From: an uncultured beta proteobacterium
Lineage (GTDB): Bacteria; Pseudomonadota; Gammaproteobacteria; Burkholderiales; Burkholderiaceae
DNA: 5,847 nt
Assembly (NCBI GenBank): GCA_903827075.1
Contig: CAIKGX010000066.1
Coordinates: forward strand, 1-5,847
Reading direction: 5' to 3'
Part shown: positions 1 to 5,823 of the stretch, in pieces
Position numbering within the stretch: position 1 is the stretch's first letter
How the letters are laid out: every line of letters begins with the position of its first letter
Notes under the pieces: model-generated
Seen by the model: the letters and a program-made list of their open reading frames with translations, nothing else
Databases searched by the model: none
Told to the model about the DNA's origin: nothing
Translations under genes and position numbers: made by a program

Positions 1-253
1 AGCCGTCTATCTTGGCCTTTAGTTCATGGGCTAACTCTAAAGCACCTTCATAGCCAGAACGCATATGACTAGGAAGATCGGGATCACCAATCATCGTACC
101 CAAAGTTTCGGTCAAGCTATACAAAATACCTTTAGCTGCGCCAATCGCCATGCCACTAGTCTTTACTGACTCATCAACGTGACTAATTGCCTCTATAAAA
201 TGATCCTTGGCTGGCAGGTCGTCGAATTTTGATGGATCTATTGGTGTGTTCAT
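1..253 (-). CDS. Hypothetical protein, N-terminal 84 residues (runs off the window)
   Basis: The frame opens with ATG at 251-253 (read on the minus strand) and stays open to the window edge, so only the N-terminal 84 residues are visible. The start is supported by an AGGAG ribosome binding site 7 nt upstream. The visible protein begins MNTPIDPSKFDDLPAKDHF and continues as a polar, mostly helical, acidic sequence with a small Gly/Ala-rich stretch (SGMAIGAAKG, about residues 33-42). It has no signal peptide or obvious membrane segment. I do not recognise the family. It follows the DUF1488-like gene by only 21 nt on the same strand, so it is most likely the third gene of an operon led by the eRF1-domain-like gene at 538-921. 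Function is unknown; cytoplasmic location is inferred from composition. Confidence 0.75.
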   Translation of the reverse strand, partial: MNTPIDPSKFDDLPAKDHFIEAISHVDESVKTSGMAIGAAKGILYSLTETLGTMIGDPDLPSHMRSGYEGALELAHELKAKIDG

Positions 254-274
254 ATGCTTTCTCCTGTGGCGCCC

Positions 275-541
275 TTAATCAGAGATAAGGTCATTACTAA
301 AGATTTGAATCTGATGGTCATGGGCAAGTCCGTTTTGAATCTTTTGCTCAGCAATCGATAAAAGCTTTAGCTGATGCTTTGCAAAATGTTCTAAGGGGTC
401 TCCCAAAACACTATCCGGATCAACGTCTTCTAATACTTCATAGCTGAAATGGCACTCGAGATTCTGACCGTCTAAAGTAGCAGCATAAGATACCCCACCA
501 TCCTCAGTCAACTTGGCTGGGCCAACGAATTCGATTTTCAT
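275..541 (-). CDS. DUF1488-like small protein
   Basis: An 88-residue acidic soluble protein. The start ATG at 539-541 overlaps the TGA of the preceding gene in an ATGA arrangement (4 nt shared), which implies translational coupling. The N-terminal half reads as short beta strands (MKIEFVGPAKL, GGVSYAATLDGQNLECHFS) and the C-terminal half as helices with an LGDPLEHFAKHQ stretch. This pattern and the total length resemble the DUF1488 family, to which the small E. coli protein YrdB belongs. That match is from memory of the family pattern and no profile was run. No catalytic motif, signal peptide or membrane segment is visible. The role of DUF1488 proteins is not established; its place between the eRF1-domain-like gene and an unrecognised gene suggests a shared, possibly stress-related function. 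Confidence 0.7.
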   Translation of the reverse strand: MKIEFVGPAKLTEDGGVSYAATLDGQNLECHFSYEVLEDVDPDSVLGDPLEHFAKHQLKLLSIAEQKIQNGLAHDHQIQIFSNDLISD

Positions 542-921
542 AACATTTGATCCACTTTATAAAAGAACTTGCGGGCATATGCCAAGATCTCTTTATCGCT
601 AGGATGGTCGACAGTCTCTACGCCAACAATCTTTTCAGCAATCTTGGGATCATGCTGATGAGCATGCTTAATCAATTCAAGCTTGGCAGAACCAGGCCCA
701 ATAACCAAAATTTCCTTGGATTCGTTTACTGCCTGAATAACTGAGTGGAGATACTTAACATCAAATGGCACTCTGCCGCTGCCCACTTCACCACCCTTGT
801 GATGGAGATGCGAATGGGAAGATTTAGTCTTAATGACCTCAGCCTCGCTAGCATCCTCACTCAGAAACATCACATGCGCCTCTTGATGGTCAATCCAAAT
901 AACTGCGTGATTCAATGACAT
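538..921 (-). CDS. eRF1/Pelota domain-3-like protein ('translational machinery protein' family)
   Basis: A 127-residue soluble protein, first gene of the minus-strand operon. The start ATG at 919-921 has an AAGGA ribosome binding site about 6 nt upstream. It begins with the strand AVIWIDHQEAHVMFL (residues 6-20), followed by a His-rich linker (SHSHLHHKGGEVGSG, 35-49), then ILVIGPGSAKLELIKH (71-86) and VETVDHPSDKEILAYARKFF (101-120). The GPG..K element resembles the third domain of eukaryotic/archaeal release factor eRF1 and Pelota. Short proteobacterial proteins of this kind are commonly labelled 'translational machinery protein'. There is no GGQ peptide-release motif and no decoding domain, so it is not a complete release factor; ribosome binding would be a guess. 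The His-rich stretch could bind metal (inference). Its stop overlaps the start of the DUF1488-like gene. Confidence 0.8.
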   Translation of the reverse strand: MSLNHAVIWIDHQEAHVMFLSEDASEAEVIKTKSSHSHLHHKGGEVGSGRVPFDVKYLHSVIQAVNESKEILVIGPGSAKLELIKHAHQHDPKIAEKIVGVETVDHPSDKEILAYARKFFYKVDQML

Positions 922-1099
922 GTAGATCCTTTTTTATATATTAATGATTACAACTACACAATACTCCTTAAGCCATTCATAAATATGGCCTATATCAAGC
1001 AGAAGGCATATTTGACTAAAATACCATGTAATATTCCATCATGCACTTGGTCAATATGAATGGGCCATACAGATAAATAGGTCTTTACTAGCCCAGAAT
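922..1099. promoter_or_regulatory. Divergent intergenic region between the eRF1-like operon and the FMN glutamate-synthase-like gene
   Basis: This 178-nt A/T-rich stretch has no credible gene and must hold the promoters of two divergent units. On the minus strand, the sequence just upstream of the eRF1-like gene is very A/T-rich with several TATA-like hexamers. None has a convincing -35 at proper spacing that also leaves room for a leader. On the plus strand, a TTGACT at 1012-1017 fits a -35, but no good -10 follows it at 16-18 nt. An FNR/Anr-like dyad (TTGGT-CAAT-ATGAA, 1047-1060) lies 39 nt before the downstream start codon, with 2 of 10 conserved positions differing from TTGAT-N4-ATCAA. 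The region is regulatory by position; individual elements are uncertain. Confidence 0.45.
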
Positions 1100-2731
1100 A
1101 TGCCCATTAAATTAAAGTCTCTTCTCCCTATTCGTCTTGCTACTTTTGCGATATGCCTGAGTGGCACTATAGGAAGTCTCATTGCTTTAGAGCTTCATGA
1201 GGATGTCTGGTATCTACTTCTCCTATTTGGTTTTTTAAGTGTAGTAGGCGTTCATGACTGCATTCAGACCAAAAGCTCGATTCTGAGAAACTACCCTGTT
1301 CTAGGGCATATGCGATTTTTGCTGGAATTTATTCGCCCCGAAATCCGTCAATACTTTATTGAGGGCGAGAACGACAAGACCCCCTTCTCCAGAAGTCAGC
1401 GCACTTTGGTCTACTCTCGATCAAAAGCAGTATCGGATAAACGCCCCTTTGGCACGACCTTAGATGTCATGGCACCCGGCTATCAATGGATTAATCAATC
1501 TCTAGCTCCCACCCAACTACCTAGCCACAATTTTCGGATTGAGATTGGCGGCAAAGATTGCACCCAAAAATACTCCGCTAGTATTTTTAATATTTCTGCC
1601 ATGAGTTTTGGCGCACTCAGTGCAAATGCGGTGATGGCTTTAAACCTAGGAGCAAAAAAAGGAAATTTTGCTCACGATACCGGTGAAGGATCTATCGCCA
1701 TTTATCACCGTACTCATGGTGGTGACTTAATTTGGGAAATTGGTTCAGGCTATTTTGGCTGCCGCAATGAGGATGGCAGCTTTAATGCCCAGAAATATGC
1801 GGAAAATGCTTTAGATCCCCAAGTCAAGATGATCGAAATTAAACTGAGTCAAGGTGCTAAGCCAGGACATGGTGGAATCTTGCCCGGGAGCAAAGTTACC
1901 CCAGAAATTGCCTTAGCAAGAGGCGTTAAAGCGGGTGAATCCTGCATCTCCCCTGCCTCACACAGCGCATTTTCTACCCCATTAGAGTTGATGCATTTTG
2001 TTGCTCGACTGCGTGAATTAGCCGGCGGAAAACCAGTAGGATTTAAGCTCTGTATTGGTCACCCTTGGGAATGGTTTGCGATTGTTAAAGCCATGTTAGA
2101 GACTCAGATTTATCCGGATTTCATCGTGGTTGATGGCACTGAAGGCGGGACAGGGGCATCACCTGTGGAGTTTACCAACCACGTTGGTACACCACTTCAA
2201 GAGGGCTTGCGCTTAGTTCACAACTCCTTAGTTGGTGTGAATTTACGAGATCAAATTAAAATTGGATGCTCTGGAAAAATTATTAGTGCGTTTGATATGG
2301 CTGTCGCATTTGCCTTAGGCGCAGACTGGTGCAATAGCGCTCGTGGCTTTATGTTTGCCGTGGGTTGTATACAGGCGCAAGTATGTGACACCGGCTTTTG
2401 CCCAACTGGTGTTACTACTCAAGATGTTCATCGTCAAAAAGCGTTGGTAGTACCTAATAAAGCGGAGCGTGTATTTCATTTTCATAATGAAACGCTCAAA
2501 GCTTTAAAAGAAATTGTTGAGGCTGCCGGACTCAATCATCCCATTGAGATTGATACTCGCCATATTGTTCGCCGCGTCAACGCCAATGAAGTGCATCTGC
2601 TCTCAGTATTGCTACCCAGTATTGCAGCAGGCAGCCTACTTCGCAATGATGAGGGTGAGAGCCTCCCTTATGTATATGAGCACTACTGGCATCTTGCGCA
2701 AGCTTCGAGCTTTTCGCCTGTAAAGCATTAA
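1100..2731 (+). CDS. FMN-binding glutamate-synthase-family protein, membrane-anchored
   Basis: A 543-residue protein with the FMN/Fe-S synthase domain of the glutamate synthase large subunit, here standing alone. Two hydrophobic segments near the N-terminus (about 10-30 and 36-52) predict a membrane anchor with the catalytic part probably cytoplasmic. Family signatures are ISAMSFGALS (165-174), KPGHGGILPGSKV (254-266), VDGTEGGTGASP (344-355) and IGCSGKIISAFDMAVAFALGA (388-408), typical of the FMN barrel. Cys423, Cys429 and Cys434 are spaced C-x5-C-x4-C, matching the 3Fe-4S ligands of GltB. It lacks the N-terminal glutamine amidotransferase domain and the C-terminal GXGXG domain, so it cannot make glutamate from glutamine as full GltB does; its substrate is unknown. 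ATG 1100 is the first ATG after an in-frame stop at 1013. No clear Shine-Dalgarno precedes it, so initiation may be weak or leaderless. It is the first plus-strand gene after the divergent region. Confidence 0.9.
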   Translation: MPIKLKSLLPIRLATFAICLSGTIGSLIALELHEDVWYLLLLFGFLSVVGVHDCIQTKSSILRNYPVLGHMRFLLEFIRPEIRQYFIEGENDKTPFSRSQRTLVYSRSKAVSDKRPFGTTLDVMAPGYQWINQSLAPTQLPSHNFRIEIGGKDCTQKYSASIFNISAMSFGALSANAVMALNLGAKKGNFAHDTGEGSIAIYHRTHGGDLIWEIGSGYFGCRNEDGSFNAQKYAENALDPQVKMIEIKLSQGAKPGHGGILPGSKVTPEIALARGVKAGESCISPASHSAFSTPLELMHFVARLRELAGGKPVGFKLCIGHPWEWFAIVKAMLETQIYPDFIVVDGTEGGTGASPVEFTNHVGTPLQEGLRLVHNSLVGVNLRDQIKIGCSGKIISAFDMAVAFALGADWCNSARGFMFAVGCIQAQVCDTGFCPTGVTTQDVHRQKALVVPNKAERVFHFHNETLKALKEIVEAAGLNHPIEIDTRHIVRRVNANEVHLLSVLLPSIAAGSLLRNDEGESLPYVYEHYWHLAQASSFSPVKH

Positions 2732-3030
2732 GCGGCTATCTACTCACCAACCCTCCCCCTGGTCAGGCACGCCTGGTTGGTAGTGACGCCTCGCATGCCT
2801 GGATCTCCATGTATATTCCTGCTTTTGATCTCAACGGAAATCTATCTCCTGGCATATGGTGTGATTTAGATCCCACTAATAACCGCTGGGGTTATGGCTC
2901 GCCGGGCGAAGACTATATTCAATTGGCCCAAGGGAGAGATTACTCCGATGTATCCCCCGTCAGAGGGGTTATTCATGGGGGTGCAGATCACGTCATGGAA
3001 GTCGCCGTTACCGTTCGCCCTGCACAGTAA
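2732..3030 (+). pseudogene. 5'-truncated transglutaminase-like protein remnant
   Basis: Directly after the stop codon of the upstream gene, in a different frame, an open stretch reads SGYLLTNPPPG, then GSDASHAWIS, LDPTNNRWGYG and AQGRDYSDVSPVRGVIHGG, ending in VAVTVRPAQ and TAA at 3028-3030. This is the C-terminal third (about 100 residues) of bacterial transglutaminase-like cysteine protease family proteins, which are usually near 270-300 residues. The His of SHAW and the Asp of DPTNN, two of the catalytic triad, are present. The N-terminal part with the catalytic Cys is gone. The first in-frame ATG (2809) falls inside the conserved HAWISMYIP stretch and has no good ribosome binding site, so a 73-residue product from there would be a non-functional fragment. 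The family assignment is firm by motif; the view that it is a deletion remnant is inference from the missing 5' part. Confidence 0.85.
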
Positions 3031-3113
3031 AAACCGAGTAGGCTTACACCTATACAATAGGCGCACTAGGAGACAAAGAGTGATGCACACCATCACCACA
3101 ATAAAATCACTAC

Positions 3114-3887
3114 ATGTTCGATCTGTCATTTTTTGACCTTAGCCTTTTACTCATCTGCGCTCTCATGGCCGGCCTCATTGATGCCATCATTGGCGGAGGT
3201 GGCATGATTCAGGTGCCAGCCTTATTTACAGTGTTACCTGGCTTTCCAGCGGCTACCCTCATGTCGGTAAATAAATTGGCCTCTATTGTTGGAACCATAG
3301 GCTCCGCCATCCAATATGCCCGCGCAAATAAAAGCCCCTGGGGTCTGGTCATGATTTCTTCAGTAGCTGCTTTTATCGCCTCAATTGGTGGCGCTTATTT
3401 ACTAACGCAAATACCCAATCAATGGCTGAGAGCTGCGCTACCCTTCTTTTTATTAGCCTTGCTCATTTTTAATATCAAATCGAATGCGGGCTTAATCCAT
3501 GCGCCTAAGCATCTGCACCATAAGCAAAGTGTCATTGCTTCTACCGGCGCTGGGATTATTGGGTTTTATGATGGCTTCTTGGGCCCAGGCGCAGGCGCAT
3601 TTTATAAATTGCTTTATACCCGCGTATTGGGATTTGATTTTTTACGCTCAGCCGCTCCTGCCAAATTTCTCAATATTGCATCCAATTTTGGGGCCCTGTG
3701 CGTGTTTTTATATCTGGGCTATATGGATTGGAAGTTGGGAATATTCATGGCTGCTGCCAACTTTATCGGCGGCCAAATTGGTAGTAAATTTGCCATAAAA
3801 CATGGCAATGCCTTTATTCGTAAGGCCTTCTTTATTGTGGTTACAGCGCTGATTATGAAGACCTTTTACGACGCCTTTCTTAAATAA
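3114..3887 (+). CDS. TauE/SafE (YfcA-like) family integral membrane permease
   Basis: A 257-residue, very hydrophobic protein of the TauE/SafE (formerly DUF81) family. These proteins carry sulfur-containing or organic anions such as sulfite or sulfoacetate across the inner membrane; this member's substrate cannot be read from sequence. Both family half-repeats are visible: GLIDAIIGGGG (20-30) with NKLAS (53-57) in the first, and GFYDGFLGPGAGAF (150-163) with AKFLNIASN (183-191) in the second. GGQIGSKFA follows at 219-227. About seven to eight membrane segments are expected and the length is normal for the family. ATG 3114 is the first possible start, because an in-frame TAA lies at 3102-3104, and the N-terminus fits relatives. 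No Shine-Dalgarno precedes this ATG; an AGGAG at 3068-3072 instead serves a tiny overlapping frame. It follows the transglutaminase remnant by 83 nt and may be co-transcribed with the upstream oxidoreductase gene. Confidence 0.9.
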   Translation: MFDLSFFDLSLLLICALMAGLIDAIIGGGGMIQVPALFTVLPGFPAATLMSVNKLASIVGTIGSAIQYARANKSPWGLVMISSVAAFIASIGGAYLLTQIPNQWLRAALPFFLLALLIFNIKSNAGLIHAPKHLHHKQSVIASTGAGIIGFYDGFLGPGAGAFYKLLYTRVLGFDFLRSAAPAKFLNIASNFGALCVFLYLGYMDWKLGIFMAAANFIGGQIGSKFAIKHGNAFIRKAFFIVVTALIMKTFYDAFLK

Positions 3888-3929
3888 GACACCCTATTGG
3901 CAGGGCTCATAGAATAGTGGTGGGATATC

Positions 3930-3951
3930 ATGGATTTATGATTCAATCCAT
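3930..3951. repeat. Inverted repeat upstream of the universal stress protein gene
   Basis: ATGGATT (3930-3936) and AATCCAT (3945-3951) form perfect 7-bp arms around an 8-nt A/T-rich centre. The element lies just upstream of the candidate -35 (3958-3963), ending 54 nt before the usp start codon. That position and size suit a dimeric transcription factor operator. No T-run follows it, so it is not an intrinsic terminator. The cognate regulator is not identifiable from sequence. Confidence 0.4.
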
Positions 3952-3957
3952 AGTAAA

Positions 3958-3985
3958 TTGATATTATGTAAGAGCAGTTTATTAA
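3958..3985 (+). promoter_or_regulatory. Candidate sigma-70 promoter for the universal stress protein gene
   Basis: TTGATA (3958-3963, 5 of 6 matches to TTGACA) and TATTAA (3980-3985, 4 of 6 to TATAAT) are separated by 16 nt. This would put the transcription start near 3992, leaving a very short leader. An alternative -10, TATTAT at 3962-3967 (5 of 6), would give a longer leader but lacks a good -35. The usp ribosome binding site AAGAGGGA (3995-4002) follows. Confidence 0.35.
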
Positions 3986-4005
3986 CTAGAAAATAAGAGG
4001 GACAA

Positions 4006-4431
4006 ATGAAAATATTATTACCGGTCGATGGCTCCAAATCTTCACTAAATGCAGCCAAATATGTTGGCAAATTAGCTAAAGACCTGCGCAGCAAATGCAC
4101 TGTGACTTTAGTCAGCATTCATGATGATGTTGGCCTAGGACATGTAAAGCAATTTGTATCCAATAGTGTCATTGATGATTACCTCAGAGAGGTTAGCGAA
4201 AAAGAACTCAAAGGCGCCCAAAAAGCCCTTGATACTGCCGGGGTTGGTCACAATATGGCAATCAAGCGCGGTAACGTCGCAAATGAAATCATTGCTATGG
4301 CCAACAAAGAAAAATTTGATTTAATTGTGATGGGCTCGAAAGGTCGATCAGGCATTATGGATGCCATCATGGGATCAGTTGCTCAAAAAGTGAGTAACGC
4401 CGCTAAGCAGCCGGTTCTCTTAATTAAATAA
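4006..4431 (+). CDS. Universal stress protein, UspA family, single domain
   Basis: A 141-residue cytoplasmic protein with the Usp fold. It opens with MKILLPVDGSKSS, in which Asp8 is the conserved nucleotide-contacting acid. The ATP-binding signature G-x2-G-x9-G-S is intact: Gly110, Gly113, Gly123 and Ser124 in the stretch GSKGRSGIMDAIMGS, followed by the terminal strand PVLLIK. This predicts the ATP-binding type of Usp, usually a homodimer induced by starvation, low oxygen or other stress. The length is normal for a single-domain Usp. The start is set by an AAGAGGGA ribosome binding site 3 nt upstream. The gene has its own candidate promoter and an upstream inverted repeat, and ends in a strong intrinsic terminator, so it is probably monocistronic or nearly so. 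Which stress induces it cannot be read from the sequence. Confidence 0.93.
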   Translation: MKILLPVDGSKSSLNAAKYVGKLAKDLRSKCTVTLVSIHDDVGLGHVKQFVSNSVIDDYLREVSEKELKGAQKALDTAGVGHNMAIKRGNVANEIIAMANKEKFDLIVMGSKGRSGIMDAIMGSVAQKVSNAAKQPVLLIK

Positions 4432-4472
4432 GTATTGGGATCTGTAGAGAGATTCCGCTCATCTAGTAATGC

Positions 4473-4508
4473 AATAGGCCGTCATCATGACGGCCTATTT
4501 ATTTTTAT
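4473..4508 (+). terminator. Rho-independent terminator after the universal stress protein gene
   Basis: AATAGGCCGTCA (4473-4484) pairs perfectly with TGACGGCCTATT (4488-4499), giving a 12-bp stem with a 3-nt TCA loop. The stem runs into a T-rich tail (TTTATTTTTAT, ending at 4508). It lies 42 nt after the usp stop codon and only 1 nt before the AAGGGGA ribosome binding site of the next gene. It will end most usp transcripts and may also control how much transcription reaches the downstream small gene. Confidence 0.93.
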
Positions 4509-4521
4509 AAGGGGACTCTAA

Positions 4522-4758
4522 ATGAGTATTTTGCTTTTGCTATTTGCACCTGGCCTGTTTGCGATTTATTGGCTTATTCGCCTACAGTTATGCCTCTCTA
4601 GAATGCGCTACCTAGTTGATACCTATGGCATGGACCGCAAAAAACTACAAAAACTGAAATGTGCCCAATTAAAAGCACTACGTGAGTCGATTGATCAGTT
4701 ACGAGAAGCCAATGATGCCTATGCATTAGAGGCCCTAATTAAGCCCTATAGAGCCTAA
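4522..4758 (+). CDS. Small membrane-anchored hypothetical protein
   Basis: A 78-residue protein that I do not recognise. Residues 2-20 (SILLLLFAPGLFAIYWLIR) form one hydrophobic segment, followed by a basic and then charged helical region rich in Lys, Arg, Glu and Leu (about 38-75) that could form an amphipathic helix or short coiled coil. The likely topology is a single-span inner membrane protein with a cytoplasmic tail, because Arg and Lys follow the hydrophobic segment. The start is well supported by AAGGGGA at 4509-4515, 6 nt before ATG. The stop lies 18 nt from the stop of the convergent ACR3 gene. No separate promoter is visible between the usp terminator and this gene, so expression may depend on read-through. 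Confidence 0.7.
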   Translation: MSILLLLFAPGLFAIYWLIRLQLCLSRMRYLVDTYGMDRKKLQKLKCAQLKALRESIDQLREANDAYALEALIKPYRA

Positions 4759-4776
4759 TAAGTCCTTCAGTTTTCT

Positions 4777-5823
4777 TTATTCTTTTGAGAAATAGCGCTC
4801 TTTAAACCAGAGGGCGACCGCCACCAAACCAATCATGATGGGCACCTCGACTAGAGGTCCAATCACTGCAGCAAAAGCTGCCCCTGAATTAATTCCAAAC
4901 ACGGCAATGGCCACAGCAATGGCTAGCTCAAAATTATTACTAGATGCGGTAAACGATAAAGTGCAGCAGCGCTTGTAGTCAATTCCCATCTTGGCCGTAA
5001 CAAAGAAGGTCAGCAAGAACATGATTAAGAAAAAGACAAGCAAAGGCACTGCAATAGTCACTACATCCATCGGCAGACTCAAGATGAGCTTACCTTTTAG
5101 GCTAAACATCACCACGATTGTGAACAGCAATGCAATCAAGGTTAACTTTCCAATACGGGGTACAAAATGCTCGTGATACCAGTCTTTAGAAACAAACTTG
5201 AGCATCACCATCCGCGTGAGAATGCCAGCGATACAAGGCACACCTAAGTAAATGAAAACACTTTGCGCAATCTGCCCCATGCTCACGCTGACATTAGAAG
5301 CTTCTAAACCAAAATAGGGTGGCAATACCGTTAAGAAGAAATAGGCGTAGATACTAAAAAACAGAACCTGAAAGATCGCATTAAAAGCTACCAAGCCAGC
5401 CGCATACTCAGTTGAACCTTTGGCAATATCGTTCCAGACAATCACCATCGCAATACAAGGCGCAATCCCAATCAAAATCAAGCCCGCCATATATTCTGGC
5501 TGGTTTGGTACAAAAGTAATTGCCAAGAAGAACATGAGTAATGGCGCGACGATCCAATTCATGAGGATGGAAATCCCAAAAATCCGCTTATCCTTGAAGA
5601 CATCAGGCAAGTCTTCGTATCGCACCTTGGCAAACGGGGGGTACATCATGAGAATCAAGCCAATCGCAATCGGGATATTAGTCGTGCCCACCTGAAAGGA
5701 ATGAATAAAACCTTCTACGCCAGGAATAAAAAAGCCCAGACCAATTCCTGTGGCCATAGCAACAAAAATCCAAACCGTTAAATACCGATCTAAAAAGGAG
5801 AGTTTTTTACTGATTGTGCTCAT
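4777..5823 (-). CDS. acr3: ACR3-family arsenite efflux permease
   Basis: A 348-residue inner membrane protein of the ACR3 family (bile acid/arsenite transporter superfamily), which exports arsenite, usually driven by the proton motive force. Ten membrane segments are expected. The diagnostic GIAPCIAMVIVWNDIAKG stretch carries the conserved Cys (Cys123), and SFTASSNNFELAIAVAIAVFG (residues 290-310) carries the conserved Glu (Glu299); both are essential in studied ACR3 proteins. ALILMMYPPFAKVRYE-like sequence (56-70) and GPLVEVPIMIGLV (322-334) are also typical. The length is normal and the frame intact. The start ATG at 5821-5823 gives the standard N-terminus, although only a weak GAAAG-type site is seen upstream. 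ACR3 genes often sit in ars operons with arsR and arsC; any such partners would lie beyond position 5847. The downstream neighbour is convergent and unrelated. Confidence 0.93.
   Translation of the reverse strand: MSTISKKLSFLDRYLTVWIFVAMATGIGLGFFIPGVEGFIHSFQVGTTNIPIAIGLILMMYPPFAKVRYEDLPDVFKDKRIFGISILMNWIVAPLLMFFLAITFVPNQPEYMAGLILIGIAPCIAMVIVWNDIAKGSTEYAAGLVAFNAIFQVLFFSIYAYFFLTVLPPYFGLEASNVSVSMGQIAQSVFIYLGVPCIAGILTRMVMLKFVSKDWYHEHFVPRIGKLTLIALLFTIVVMFSLKGKLILSLPMDVVTIAVPLLVFFLIMFLLTFFVTAKMGIDYKRCCTLSFTASSNNFELAIAVAIAVFGINSGAAFAAVIGPLVEVPIMIGLVAVALWFKERYFSKE

Noticed and set aside
2680..2740. A programmed frameshift joining the oxidoreductase to the transglutaminase remnant, since the remnant frame is open back to 2680.
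   Set aside because: No slippery heptamer is seen. The residues before SGYLLT in that frame do not match the transglutaminase family, and the fused product would lack the catalytic Cys.
2746..2781. Nested inverted repeats (ACCAACC/GGTTGGT around CAGGC-AC-GCCTG) shortly after the oxidoreductase stop, resembling a terminator.
   Set aside because: No T-run follows, and the bases encode conserved transglutaminase residues (NPPPGQARLVG), so the symmetry is more simply explained by coding sequence.
2866..3129. Minus-strand open frame of 87 codons opposite the transglutaminase remnant.
   Set aside because: The plus strand shows clear family motifs across the same bases. The antisense product has no recognisable family, so it is a shadow frame.
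2894..3136. Plus-strand 80-codon frame from ATG 2894 across the transglutaminase remnant into the permease gene.
   Set aside because: It is out of frame with the recognisable remnant and its start has no ribosome binding site. Only its last 17-18 codons, behind the AGGAG, are of possible interest and are listed as a finding.
3890..3923. Imperfect hairpin (CACC-CTATT / AATAG-T-GGTG) just after the permease gene, considered as its terminator.
   Set aside because: It has a bulge, a 14-nt loop and no T-tract, so it does not meet the intrinsic terminator pattern.
4991..5695. Plus-strand open frames of 61 and 91 codons opposite the arsenite permease gene.
   Set aside because: They lie antisense to a well-conserved complete ACR3 gene and show no domain features.
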